From: Opitutaceae bacterium
GTDB lineage: Bacteria > Verrucomicrobiota > Verrucomicrobiia > Opitutales > Opitutaceae
Length of the DNA: 64,000 bases
Direction: 5' to 3'
Assembly: GCA_027490995.1 (NCBI GenBank)
Contig: JAIXWY010000003.1
Span: 665,682 to 729,681, forward strand
In this document: one piece after another, positions 52,319-60,391 of the stretch
How the letters are laid out: every line of letters begins with the position of its first letter
Numbering within the stretch: the first letter of the stretch is position 1
Notes under the pieces: model-generated
Seen by the model: the letters and a program-made list of their open reading frames with translations, nothing else
Database searches by the model: none
What the model was told of the DNA's origin: nothing
Made by a program: the position numbers and the translations under genes

Positions 52319-53788
52319 ATGTGCCCTTTCTCTCGGCCGCTTTGCTTGCCGTCCGCGGTTGCCCTGCTGTCTTTCCTGTTCACTGTGCCGTCCCACGCCA
52401 GCGTTTTCCATGGCAACGGCATCAAGCTCGGCGAGGTCACCGCCGACTCGGTCGTCGTTTGGACGCGTCTTACTGCGTTGCCCGAGGCGAAGTGGGATGG
52501 CGCTAGCTGGGTCGCACCGGTGAACCCGCCGGGCCAGCGCGCGACCGAGCCCGGGTGGAACTGGCGGGTCCAGCTGCCGCCCGGACACACCGTGGCGGAC
52601 ATGGCCGGGGCGCTGCCCGGTGCGGCCGGGTCCGTCCAGGTAACGGTGACGGCGGCCGACGGATCGAATCGGATCCAGATTCCGTGGACCGAGGTGCGGG
52701 CGGATCGCGACCACACGCGGCAGTTCACCATCGACCGTCTCCGTCCCGGCACGCGCTACGAGGTAACGGTCGAGTCGCGCGACGCTCAGGGTGCCGTGGG
52801 GGCAACCGAGCGCGGTTCGTTCCGCACTGCGCCGGCCCGCGACGCCACCGCACCGGTGCGGTTCGCCGTCGTCACGTGCGGTGACTATCCCCGTCGGGAC
52901 GACCCGGCGAACGGCCACCGGATCTACGCGGCCATGCGCCAGCTCGCTCCGGACTTCATGGTCCACACCGGCGACGTGGAGTACTACGACAAGCCTGACC
53001 CTTGGGCGACCACGCCGGAGCTGGCGCGCTTCAAGTGGAACCGGCTTTACGCGCTGCCGTACCTGCGCGCGTTTCACCGCGAGACCGCTGCGTACTTCAC
53101 CTACGACGACCATGACATCCTCCGCAACGACTGCTGGCCGGGCCAGACGTACGGTGACCTGACGTTCGGGGCCGGGGTGGGCATCTTTCACGAGCAGACA
53201 CCCTCGAGCCCGCTGCCGTATCGCACCATCCGACACGGGCGCGACCTGCAGATCTGGATCACCGAGGGCCGAGTCGCGCGCAGCGCCAACACCGATCCCG
53301 ACGGTCCGAACAAGACGATCCTCGGCGCCGTCCAGAAGGCGTGGCTCCAGCGGACCATTGCCGATTCCGATGCCACGTTCAAGGTGCTCCTTTCGCCCAC
53401 TCCCTATGTCGGTCCCGACCGTGGCAACAAGCGCGATAATCACGCCAACATCGGCTTCAAGACCGAGGGCGACGAGATGCGCCGCTTCCTCGGCGCGCAG
53501 CCCAATCTGATCGTCGTCAACGGCGACCGTCACTGGCAGTATCGCTCCGTCGATCCCGTGACGGGCCTGCGCGAATTCGGCTGCGGGCCGTCCTCAGACG
53601 TGCACGCCGGCGGCTACGCGCCGCAACCGGGCGACGAAGCGGTGCAGAAGTTTTTCCGCCTCAAGGGCGGGTTCATCACCGTTACAATCGAACGCGAGCA
53701 CGGCGCTCCGCGCATGACCGTGCGCCACCACGACGTGGCGGGTGCGGTTGTCCATGAGACGCTGATCCTGCCCGCCGCGGACCGCTGA
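52319..53788 (+). CDS. Secreted PhoD-like alkaline phosphatase
   Basis: A 489-residue exported metallophosphoesterase. The signal peptide is RPLCLPSAVALLSFLFTVPSHAS. An N-terminal fibronectin-like domain (about residues 28-175) ends in RPGTRYEVTVESRD. The catalytic domain follows with metal ligands in FAVVTCGDYPRR, FMVHTGDVEYYD, YDDHDILRNDCW and IVVNGDRHWQYRS. PhoD enzymes release phosphate from phosphodiesters and monoesters using Ca and Fe. The start is the ATG at 52319, immediately before the signal peptide. Phosphate control (Pho box) was not recognised upstream. Confidence 0.87.
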   Translation: MCPFSRPLCLPSAVALLSFLFTVPSHASVFHGNGIKLGEVTADSVVVWTRLTALPEAKWDGASWVAPVNPPGQRATEPGWNWRVQLPPGHTVADMAGALPGAAGSVQVTVTAADGSNRIQIPWTEVRADRDHTRQFTIDRLRPGTRYEVTVESRDAQGAVGATERGSFRTAPARDATAPVRFAVVTCGDYPRRDDPANGHRIYAAMRQLAPDFMVHTGDVEYYDKPDPWATTPELARFKWNRLYALPYLRAFHRETAAYFTYDDHDILRNDCWPGQTYGDLTFGAGVGIFHEQTPSSPLPYRTIRHGRDLQIWITEGRVARSANTDPDGPNKTILGAVQKAWLQRTIADSDATFKVLLSPTPYVGPDRGNKRDNHANIGFKTEGDEMRRFLGAQPNLIVVNGDRHWQYRSVDPVTGLREFGCGPSSDVHAGGYAPQPGDEAVQKFFRLKGGFITVTIEREHGAPRMTVRHHDVAGAVVHETLILPAADR

Positions 53789-53842
53789 GCCTCCCCTCGG
53801 CGCCCGCCCTGCGCGCGCTTTCTACCGGTAGTCGTCCCGAGT

Positions 53843-54148
53843 TTAGCCGACTAGGACTTGCGGTTCACGGGCGGCGATCTCGAGTAGCCTGAGCGCCGGA
53901 CCCGATGGGCGCCGCCGGTTCTTTTCCCAGCCCCGCACCGTGTCGGGGCTCACGTTGAGATACGCGGCAAACACTGGAGTGCTGGCGCGAAGCTTCCGGC
54001 GAAGATTCACGATGTCTGCCGCCTTCATCGTGGTCCGTCTGGCCGGAACCTTGGCGGTGCGGAGTGTGACTTGTCCCTGAGCGTGCTTTAGGGCTTCCTT
54101 CAGGCTGCTCACGAGTTCCGCTTCTTTGAAGGGAATTTCTTTTTTCAT
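53843..54148 (-). CDS. HTH (XRE-type) antitoxin, NadS/HigA-like
   Basis: A 101-residue protein whose C-terminal half is an XRE helix-turn-helix (ADIVNLRRKLRASTPVFAAYLNVSPDTVRGWEKNRRRPSGPALRLLEI). The N-terminal half (FKEAELVSSLKEALKHAQG) probably contacts the toxin. It overlaps the RelE-type toxin gene by 4 bp (ATGA at 54145-54148), with toxin first, the HigBA order. It should repress the shared promoter. Confidence 0.9.
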   Translation of the reverse strand: MKKEIPFKEAELVSSLKEALKHAQGQVTLRTAKVPARRTTMKAADIVNLRRKLRASTPVFAAYLNVSPDTVRGWEKNRRRPSGPALRLLEIAAREPQVLVG

Positions 54149-54474
54149 GGCTGTTCGTTCCGGATGCGTTGCGCGAGTTCGCGAATGGTGCGTCGTCCCT
54201 CGGCCGAGAGGTTATCTGCGTCGCCTTTCGTGAAGGCGTAGAGCAAGTAGATGACGTCTCGGTGTCTCAGGTAAAGATAGCAGACTCGGGCGCCGCCGCG
54301 CTTGCCGCGGCCAGACAACGCCATCCGAATCTTACGAACCCCGCCGCAGCCGACCATGAGATCGCCGCGTTCCGGATCGTCCGCGAGTGCTTGTTGGAAT
54401 GCAGCATAGGCGTCATCGCTCACCAAGCCGTTGATCAGGTCGGTAAACCTGGTCGTCTCGATGAAGGTGAGCAC
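54145..54474 (-). CDS. RelE/HigB-type toxin
   Basis: A 109-residue RelE-superfamily protein, predicted ribosome-dependent mRNA interferase or gyrase-type inhibitor. VLTFIETTRFTDLINGLVSDDAY, then PERGDLMVGCGGVRKIRMAL and RGGARVCYLYLRHRDVIYLLYAFTKGDADNLS follow the HigB/RelE beta-sheet pattern. I chose the GTG at 54474 because such toxins usually begin (M/V)LTFIET. The frame is open to a GTG at 54498, but that lies inside the operator palindrome. Confidence 0.88.
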   Translation of the reverse strand: MLTFIETTRFTDLINGLVSDDAYAAFQQALADDPERGDLMVGCGGVRKIRMALSGRGKRGGARVCYLYLRHRDVIYLLYAFTKGDADNLSAEGRRTIRELAQRIRNEQP

Positions 54475-54486
54475 TCCAGTAGTCTG

Positions 54487-54509
54487 TGACAGAGTCACAC
54501 CCTGTCAAG
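54487..54509 (-). promoter_or_regulatory. Promoter/operator of the RelE-HTH module
   Basis: The palindrome TGACAG-N9-CTGTCA (54487-54507) overlaps a perfect -35 hexamer TTGACA read on the minus strand (54503-54508). A start of transcription about 35 bp on would fall at or next to the GTG at 54474, so the toxin message may be nearly leaderless. The -10 is poor (AGACTA). Confidence 0.55.
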
Positions 54510-54620
54510 GTTCTCACCCGGTGGAACATCATGAAGGCCCTGCTAGGTCGGCTCGAACGCCCGATCTAGGGCCAGATCGGGGATCAAGCCCGTCGCCCGA
54601 CTTCCGCCGCTGTCGGCCGC

Positions 54621-56669
54621 TCACGCCTGCAACGGAGCCCCGCGCCAGTGGCGCCAGATCATCAGCATCGCGGCGGTGTCGAGGCGGCAGTACTGCTCCA
54701 GTAACTGGCGACGGTTGGCGCGGTACTCCGGTGGGGCATCTTCGCGGAAGATCAGGTCTTGGTAGATTCGGATCGCGCCGGTGCCGTCGGCCACGACGTC
54801 CTCATCGCCTTCGTCGCCGCCCAGCGGCAGGGGCGGGAGCACCTGGTACGGATCCCGCGGCTTGCCGTCATTTCCGATCTGGAGGTAGTCGCGGAACCAG
54901 GGGTGGTTGTACACCGCAGGGTTGTGACGCCATACCGCCGGCAACACGGCCTTGATCGAGGTCCGGCCGAGCATCTCGGGATGAAAGTAATGCTCCAACG
55001 CGAGCTCGTGGAGGTCGCAGATCCGGGGCGGTCGGCGCCGCGACTTGGCTTTGGCATTCTTCCGCTCTTCGGGACCGAGCAACCGGTCGAGCCAGCTCCG
55101 GAGCGCATCCCACTCGCTGCGGCTGTCCAGTCCGGCGAGGCGCATCGCCTCTGCGGCATCGTGGGCGGTCCATTCGTCCATCTGACGAAGCACCCGGACG
55201 AGCGTGCTTTGCTCGAAGGGTGACCAGACGTAGATGATTCCCGTCTCGCCCAGGCAGTCGCGCAGCGCCCGGACGAACTTGAAGTTTGGGAATGCCCGCT
55301 CCGTGTTCAGCCATCCCCGGTGCACGTGGGAGGGCAACGGGGAGTCTTCCGCCTCGGTGCCGTCCAGGGTGTGACAGCTGAACTGGAAGGCCACGCGCTC
55401 ATAGGGGTGCATGCCGGCATGGTGGGGCAGGGCGACGTTGCACGCTTCGAAGTCGAGGAAGTGCAGCGGCGACTGGGCGGTGGCCCGGTGGCCGGCCAGC
55501 GTTTGCCGGAGGGCGTCGGGAAGATGCTCCCGTCCGCCGTTCTGGGAGCAGGACCACTGGAGGCGGCGGCGCGTCTGGTACGTGCCGTCCCCGCCAAAGT
55601 CATCTTCCGCGAGGTCGAGATAGGACGCGCGTCCGACTTCGAGCAGGGTTTCTATCGGCCCACGACAACCGGCCTTGGCGAACTGCGTCACGCGATGAAG
55701 GTCGAGGATGTGCTGCGGCACGTGGGCGAGGGGACCCCAGCATTCCGCAAAGCCGTGCCGCCCCGCCGCCTCGGCCTTCGTCGCCGATTCGCCCTTGAGG
55801 CGGTACTCGCACTCCCGGCAGACCCGGTATTGTTCAGCCAGGGACGGAGGTGTGACGGCGATCCCATCTTCGGAGCGAAGGAGCGCCACCAGCGCGGCGG
55901 CTCGCTCGCGAACGCGCGGCAGCAGGCGCTCCGAGAGCGTCGTCACGTCGCAGGGGGTGACGAGTCGCGACTGGGCCAAATCCTCCGCCTTGCCAAGGTA
56001 ATGGATCTTCGGCCGGGACCGGGTCTGGTCAGGAGTGTTGGCGGCACCCGCGATCAGCTTGAACTGCCCGAGCGTGTCGCTCTCCCGCGCCACCGCGCTT
56101 TTGTCGACCAGGCAGAGCCACGCCCGCACCTGCCGGTAGCCGGGGAACGCCGCCATCGCCACCATGCGCTGGAACGTCACGTCGAGGAAGTATGGCATCC
56201 AGTCCGTTTTCGGATCCCCGGCGTTGAGTCCGGTCTTGGCGAGGAACTGCGCCAGCAGATCGCCGCTCGCTCCAGCACCTGCGGTATCCCCGTTGTCCGA
56301 AGAGTCGAATGAGGATGATTTCACCTCGATGAGGTGGAGCGTATCGCCCTCCCGCCGCAGAATGTCGATCCGCGCGAGCCGCCCTTCGTGCAGCGCGGCG
56401 GCCTCGTAGATCACCGCCGACGGACTGGCGGCAAGGGCAGCCAGAGTCTTCGTGTACGCCACCGCCTGATCCCGCTCGTCGACGAGGTCGAGGCCCCCGG
56501 GGAACTTCGCCTTGGCGACGTGCTCGACCATGAACCCGCCGTCCGCGAGGAACTTGACGTACTCGTTTTCGTCGAGGCTGGTCGGATACTTAGCCTTCTT
56601 GTACCGCAGCTTGCGATCACAGTCGTACGCGGCCTTGAAGTCGGACTTGGAGAGGTAGGAGAGCGGCAT
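54621..56669 (-). CDS. DUF2779 protein: Cas4-like PD-(D/E)XK domain plus DEDD exonuclease-like fold
   Basis: A 682-residue protein. The N-terminal domain has the PD-(D/E)XK residues D102 (ARIDIL) and E115/K117 (HLIEVKSS). Four Cys are arranged as in Cas4 iron-sulphur nucleases: C17 (YDCDRK), then C284, C287 and C310 (VCREC, AECWG). The C-terminal DUF2779 domain shows D406/E408 (HFLDFEACNV), VWSPFEQSTLVRVL and a final Asp in YCRLDTAAMLMIW, the DEDD pattern of 3'-5' exonucleases. Both halves look catalytically intact, so a DNA- or RNA-processing nuclease is the likely function; the family is uncharacterised. Divergent from the AAA+ gene over a palindromic promoter. The C-terminal residues RGAPLQA end cleanly at 54621. 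Confidence 0.87.
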   Translation of the reverse strand: MPLSYLSKSDFKAAYDCDRKLRYKKAKYPTSLDENEYVKFLADGGFMVEHVAKAKFPGGLDLVDERDQAVAYTKTLAALAASPSAVIYEAAALHEGRLARIDILRREGDTLHLIEVKSSSFDSSDNGDTAGAGASGDLLAQFLAKTGLNAGDPKTDWMPYFLDVTFQRMVAMAAFPGYRQVRAWLCLVDKSAVARESDTLGQFKLIAGAANTPDQTRSRPKIHYLGKAEDLAQSRLVTPCDVTTLSERLLPRVRERAAALVALLRSEDGIAVTPPSLAEQYRVCRECEYRLKGESATKAEAAGRHGFAECWGPLAHVPQHILDLHRVTQFAKAGCRGPIETLLEVGRASYLDLAEDDFGGDGTYQTRRRLQWSCSQNGGREHLPDALRQTLAGHRATAQSPLHFLDFEACNVALPHHAGMHPYERVAFQFSCHTLDGTEAEDSPLPSHVHRGWLNTERAFPNFKFVRALRDCLGETGIIYVWSPFEQSTLVRVLRQMDEWTAHDAAEAMRLAGLDSRSEWDALRSWLDRLLGPEERKNAKAKSRRRPPRICDLHELALEHYFHPEMLGRTSIKAVLPAVWRHNPAVYNHPWFRDYLQIGNDGKPRDPYQVLPPLPLGGDEGDEDVVADGTGAIRIYQDLIFREDAPPEYRANRRQLLEQYCRLDTAAMLMIWRHWRGAPLQA

Positions 56670-56989
56670 GGGAGTGACGGCAAGAGTGCCAGAGGAGGTC
56701 AGACAAAGACTGTCCGTGTGCTCAGAGAAACAGCGAAAAAGTCAGTGCCCGTTTGACGAGCTAGAGGCCAGGGAAACGCAGACTCTATCGAATGCGCGAC
56801 TCGCCGAAAGCGTGATTCTTCATTCGGTCGCAGGCCGCTCGGAATCGGCCGAACCCAGAAGTCGTATGCCCCGTGACATGGGCGCCGTCCTATTTCACCG
56901 TCCGCGCGCCAAAAAACGGTTTTTTCGATTCTTCGAAGAGTCGGACACTCTGTGTCCGACTCCTCGTGTTACCTTGTCTCCTTTCCACC
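56670..56989. promoter_or_regulatory. Divergent palindrome-rich promoter region
   Basis: The gap between the divergent DUF2779 and AAA+ genes contains three palindromes in 52 bp: AAAAAACGGTTTTTT (56911-56925), TCTTCGAAGA (56930-56939) and an 11-bp stem with a 3-nt loop, GAGTCGGACAC/GTGTCCGACTC (56938-56962). The last ends 27 bp before the AAA+ ATG. No T-run follows, so operator or attenuator function is more likely than termination. No ORF in the gap is supported. Confidence 0.55.
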
Positions 56990-59251
56990 ATGCCCTCCCC
57001 GTCCCAACCCTCAACTCCTCGTCCCCAGCAGAGCCTGCTTTTTCCTACTTCTCCTTCCGATAAATCGCCAGAGGATCCGAGCCCGTCCGCCGAGTTTCTC
57101 ATCGAATTGTGGTCCCTGCGTCTGCTCGAGCTCGCCCTAGACGACATCCGGATTTTTCAGAAAGTCATCGCTGATGCGGCATCGGAAAACGGTCTCGAGC
57201 GATTTGCCCCAGAGCACTTCCGCCGGAAGCGGCGGTGGCTGCGCAATTCCGAGTATCGACCGCCGATGGACCGCGCGAGCGAGGTCGCATTGGTGTTGGG
57301 CGTTCCGTTCGACGCGCAAGCTCCCCGCGCTCTCCAGACGCTGCGTGAGGGGATCCGTCGCCGTCAGAGTCGCTGTTCCCGCGCCTTGGCGCGAACCAAT
57401 GGCGATGTGTTCGGTGCGCTGCCCGCCGATGCTCGATCTGGTGTCGAAGCGGTCGGCACTCTCCTGAATCTGCCGGAGCCAGAAAAGCTCTGCCTCGCCT
57501 TCCTGCTTCTCCTCGCCACCGAGCCGCAGCTGACGCGCGCGGCGAGTTGCCTCGGCTCGTGTCTGGACGATCGGGGCGCGGACGAGGCGATTGCGAAGGC
57601 GACGGGATTGTCCCGCCACGACGTTTCCCTTGCGTTGGGCCCCCAGGGTCGGCTGGGCGGGTGCCAACTCATCAAGCGCGACCGCAACGGGCAAATGCTG
57701 CCCGGCAAGTTCGACTGGGCGTCGACAACCTTCGCGGCGCAGATGCGCGAGGAGGGGTTCGACCCTATTCGAGCGCTCCGCGACCGGGTGGTGCCGGCGC
57801 CGGCACCGGTCATGACGTGGGCCCAGTTTGCGCACGTGGGTAAGTTGGGAGCGACGCTGAAGACGTATGTCGGCGAAGCGCTCCGAAAGCGGTCCACCGG
57901 TGTTAACATTCTTCTTTGGGGGGATCCCGGTACCGGGAAGACCCAGTTGGTGCGGACGCTCGCAGCCGATCTCAAAGCCGAGTTGCTTGAGGTCAGCACG
58001 GAGGACAACGACGGTGATCCCGTCTGTCCGGCGACACGGCTTCGGGCCCTCCGCCTCAGCCAAGAATTTACGTCGCAGCGTCGAGCCTTGGTGGTCTTCG
58101 ACGAGATCGAGGATATCATCGCGCGTCCCTTCATCCCGGGGACGGGCGGCCCCCGTGGCCCGGCGATCAAGGGTTGGATCAACCGCATTCTTGAGGGCAA
58201 TCCCACCGTGACCTTCTGGCTGACGAATTCGGTCGAATGCCTCGACCCTGCTTACGTGCGGCGCTTCGACCTCGTGGTCGAGATGAAGGCCCTGCCGCAG
58301 AGAGCCCGCGCGGCGCAGCTGCAGGCGCTACCGATCGCCCTGTCCGACGCCACCGTCCATCGGTTGGTGACGTGTCAGGAGGTCACGCCGGGAGTCGTCC
58401 AGCGCGCCGCTTCCGTGGTCCAAGCGGTCACGGCGGTAGCGCCTGACGTCGAGCCATCGGAGCAACTGGAGCTGCTGGTTAATCAGACCCTCCGGGCCCA
58501 AGGGCATGCGGGGCTGCCCGTGACCTCCGGGCTGCCTGAGGTCTACGATCGTCGCTTCATCCATGCCGACGTCGATCCGGACATGCTGGTCGAAGGCGTC
58601 CGGAGCGCCCGCGCGGGGAGGCTCTGCCTCTTCGGGCCACCGGGAACCGGCAAGACCGCCTTTGCCCATCATCTCGCGAGGGAAGTGGGGCTGAGTCTGC
58701 GGGTCTGCCGCGCCTCTGACCTGCTCAGCCCGTACGTCGGCATGGCGGAAAAGCAGATCGCCGCCGCCTTCCGGGAGGCCGCCGAGAGCGGCGCGGCGCT
58801 CCTCATGGACGAGGTGGATAGCTTCCTGCAAGACCGTACGCAGGCGACTCGCTCCTGGGAGATCACCCAGGTCAATGAGTTCCTCACCCAGTTGGAGGCG
58901 TTCAACGGTGTGTTCATCGCCTCGACTAATCTGATGGGTAACCTCGATCCCGCTGCGATCCGTCGCTTCGACTTCAAGGCACGGTTCGACTATCTGAAAC
59001 CGGCCCAAGCGGAGGCGCTGCTTGCGGCCCACCTGCAGCAGGGTGGCCTGCCCCCGGTTTCGTCCGCTGATGTCGCCCGCCTCCGTGCCCTCGACGTTCT
59101 GACCCCCGGAGACTTCGCGGTGATCGCTCGGCAGCAGCGGTTCCGGGCCATGACCAGCGCCGCGCAGTGGATCGACGGCCTCGCCGCGGAGTGCGCGCGG
59201 AAGCCCGTTCGTAGCCGTCCGGCCATCGGTTTCGGCGGCGCGGCCGCATAG
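56990..59251 (+). CDS. Tandem AAA+ ATPase with uncharacterised N-terminal domain
   Basis: A 753-residue protein with two AAA+ modules in Cdc48-like arrangement. Module 1 (about residues 295-440) has Walker A LLWGDPGTGKTQLV and Walker B ALVVFDEIEDIIA. Module 2 (about 530-690) has FGPPGTGKTAFAHHLAREVGLSLRVCRASDLLSPYVGMAEKQI and LLMDEVDSFLQDR, plus IRRFDFKARFDYL. Residues 1-40 are Ser/Pro-rich; residues 40-290 are helical with no family I know. Both ATP sites keep the key Lys and Asp-Glu. Likely a protein-remodelling motor. The start at 56990 (MPSPSQPS) replaces an upstream-open frame from 56873. Divergent from the DUF2779 gene. Confidence 0.85.
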   Translation: MPSPSQPSTPRPQQSLLFPTSPSDKSPEDPSPSAEFLIELWSLRLLELALDDIRIFQKVIADAASENGLERFAPEHFRRKRRWLRNSEYRPPMDRASEVALVLGVPFDAQAPRALQTLREGIRRRQSRCSRALARTNGDVFGALPADARSGVEAVGTLLNLPEPEKLCLAFLLLLATEPQLTRAASCLGSCLDDRGADEAIAKATGLSRHDVSLALGPQGRLGGCQLIKRDRNGQMLPGKFDWASTTFAAQMREEGFDPIRALRDRVVPAPAPVMTWAQFAHVGKLGATLKTYVGEALRKRSTGVNILLWGDPGTGKTQLVRTLAADLKAELLEVSTEDNDGDPVCPATRLRALRLSQEFTSQRRALVVFDEIEDIIARPFIPGTGGPRGPAIKGWINRILEGNPTVTFWLTNSVECLDPAYVRRFDLVVEMKALPQRARAAQLQALPIALSDATVHRLVTCQEVTPGVVQRAASVVQAVTAVAPDVEPSEQLELLVNQTLRAQGHAGLPVTSGLPEVYDRRFIHADVDPDMLVEGVRSARAGRLCLFGPPGTGKTAFAHHLAREVGLSLRVCRASDLLSPYVGMAEKQIAAAFREAAESGAALLMDEVDSFLQDRTQATRSWEITQVNEFLTQLEAFNGVFIASTNLMGNLDPAAIRRFDFKARFDYLKPAQAEALLAAHLQQGGLPPVSSADVARLRALDVLTPGDFAVIARQQRFRAMTSAAQWIDGLAAECARKPVRSRPAIGFGGAAA

Positions 59252-59405
59252 CCCGCAGATGCCGAAGAAGCCGCCGCGGGTGCTGCGGGCGCGGGGGCGG
59301 AGGCGCGACGTCGTCAGGTCCGCCTCCGCGCAGCGTCCAACACCCGTGCGTATGGCACAGGGCGCATCGTCCCTCGCTAGCGTCTGACCAACACCAACAC
59401 CGGCG
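59252..59405. other. Short intergenic region before the CCCAAT tract
   Basis: 154 bp with no supported ORF or terminator. Any promoter for the SIMPL gene would have to lie here, because the hexanucleotide tract occupies the rest of the gap. Confidence 0.4.
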
Positions 59406-59477
59406 CCCAATCCCAATCCCAATCCCAATCCCAATCCCAATCCCAATCCCAATCCCAATCCCAATCCCAATCCCAAT
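59406..59477. repeat. Hexanucleotide microsatellite (CCCAAT)x12
   Basis: Twelve uninterrupted copies of CCCAAT (72 bp), ending 15 bp before the ATG of the SIMPL gene. Read on the minus strand it is (ATTGGG)12, which creates a long spurious Leu-Gly open frame. The tract occupies the place expected for a 5' leader and ribosome-binding region. Confidence 0.97.
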
Positions 59478-59492
59478 CCTCTTCGCTCTCCT

Positions 59493-60386
59493 ATGAATGC
59501 CTCTGATTCTTCCTCCTCCTCTTCCTCATCGTCCTCGCAGCCGTCTGCGCCGACATCTGCGCCGTCGTCTGCTTCTCCTTCGCTCGCTCCGCCGTCGTCC
59601 GCGGTGGCGTCTCCGGCTCCGGCAGTATTCTCCGCTAAGCCGCATCTGTTTGGGGTCCTCGCCGGCCTCTTTCTCGCCGTGGGCCTCGTCGTCGCGGCGG
59701 TGGCGTTCACGCGCACGTGGGTCCACCTGCGGGAAAGCAACCTCATCGTCGTGACCGGAAGCGCGCGGCTGAACGTGCGCTCAGACCTCGTCGTGTGGAA
59801 CGCGGTGCTGCAGGCCGAGGGCAAGACCCTGCCGGAGGCCTACGCGAAGTTCCAGCGCGACGCCGAGACGCTGCGCGCCTTTCTGTCGGCGCGTGGGATC
59901 ACGGGTTACACCTGGGCGCCCGTGGTGGTGAAGGACATCAAACCCGAGTCGCGGAAGACGGTGCTCGACCTGACTGAGTCGGACGATGCGTCGAGTGTCA
60001 CGCCGCGCATGGGCTACCGGCTGGATCAATCCATTCAGGTGAGTTCGACGGACGTCGCGGGCGTGCCGCGGCTGGCGGCCGACTCCCTCGCGCTGCTGGC
60101 GGACGGGGTGGTGCTCCAGACCGAGAAGATCGAGTTCATCTACACGAAGCTGGCGGAGACCCGCGTGCAGATGATGGCGGAGGCGACGGCCGACGCGCGC
60201 CGCCGGGCCGAGGAAATCGCCGGCAAGGGTGGGCGTCGACTTGATCGTCTGCGCTCTGCGAAGATGGGGGTTGTGCAGGTCAACGCCCTCTATGGCACGG
60301 AGACCAGTTGGGAGGGAAATCTCGACACGACCTCGCTGGATAAGACCATCACCACGACCGTCAGCGCGGAATTCGCGTTGCGGTGA
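59493..60386 (+). CDS. SIMPL (DUF541)-domain membrane-anchored protein
   Basis: A 297-residue protein. Residues 6-15 are a run of Ser encoded by TCC/TCT-type codons, followed by an Ala/Pro/Ser tract to residue 49 and one membrane anchor (about 52-73, LFGVLAGLFLAVGLVVAAVAF). The periplasmic part is SIMPL: LIVVTGSARLNVRSDLVVWNAVLQAEGKTLPEAYAKFQRDAETL and MMAEATADARRRAEEIAGKGGRRLDRLRSAKMGVVQVN. The family function is poorly defined (envelope stress or kinase-interaction links). The (CCCAAT)12 tract lies directly upstream. Its stop codon overlaps a GTG just before the WYL regulator gene, so the two are cotranscribed or translationally coupled. Confidence 0.87.
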   Translation: MNASDSSSSSSSSSSQPSAPTSAPSSASPSLAPPSSAVASPAPAVFSAKPHLFGVLAGLFLAVGLVVAAVAFTRTWVHLRESNLIVVTGSARLNVRSDLVVWNAVLQAEGKTLPEAYAKFQRDAETLRAFLSARGITGYTWAPVVVKDIKPESRKTVLDLTESDDASSVTPRMGYRLDQSIQVSSTDVAGVPRLAADSLALLADGVVLQTEKIEFIYTKLAETRVQMMAEATADARRRAEEIAGKGGRRLDRLRSAKMGVVQVNALYGTETSWEGNLDTTSLDKTITTTVSAEFALR

Positions 60387-60391
60387 TCCCC

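Noticed and set aside
52010..53533. Minus-strand open frame of 507 codons
   Set aside because: Antisense to the PhoD-like gene, which has clear motifs and a signal peptide.
58328..59824. Long minus-strand open frame (498 codons) with a Leu-Gly run
   Set aside because: The Leu-Gly stretch is the (ATTGGG)n tract read through, and the rest overlaps the AAA+ and SIMPL genes on the other strand. A shadow frame.
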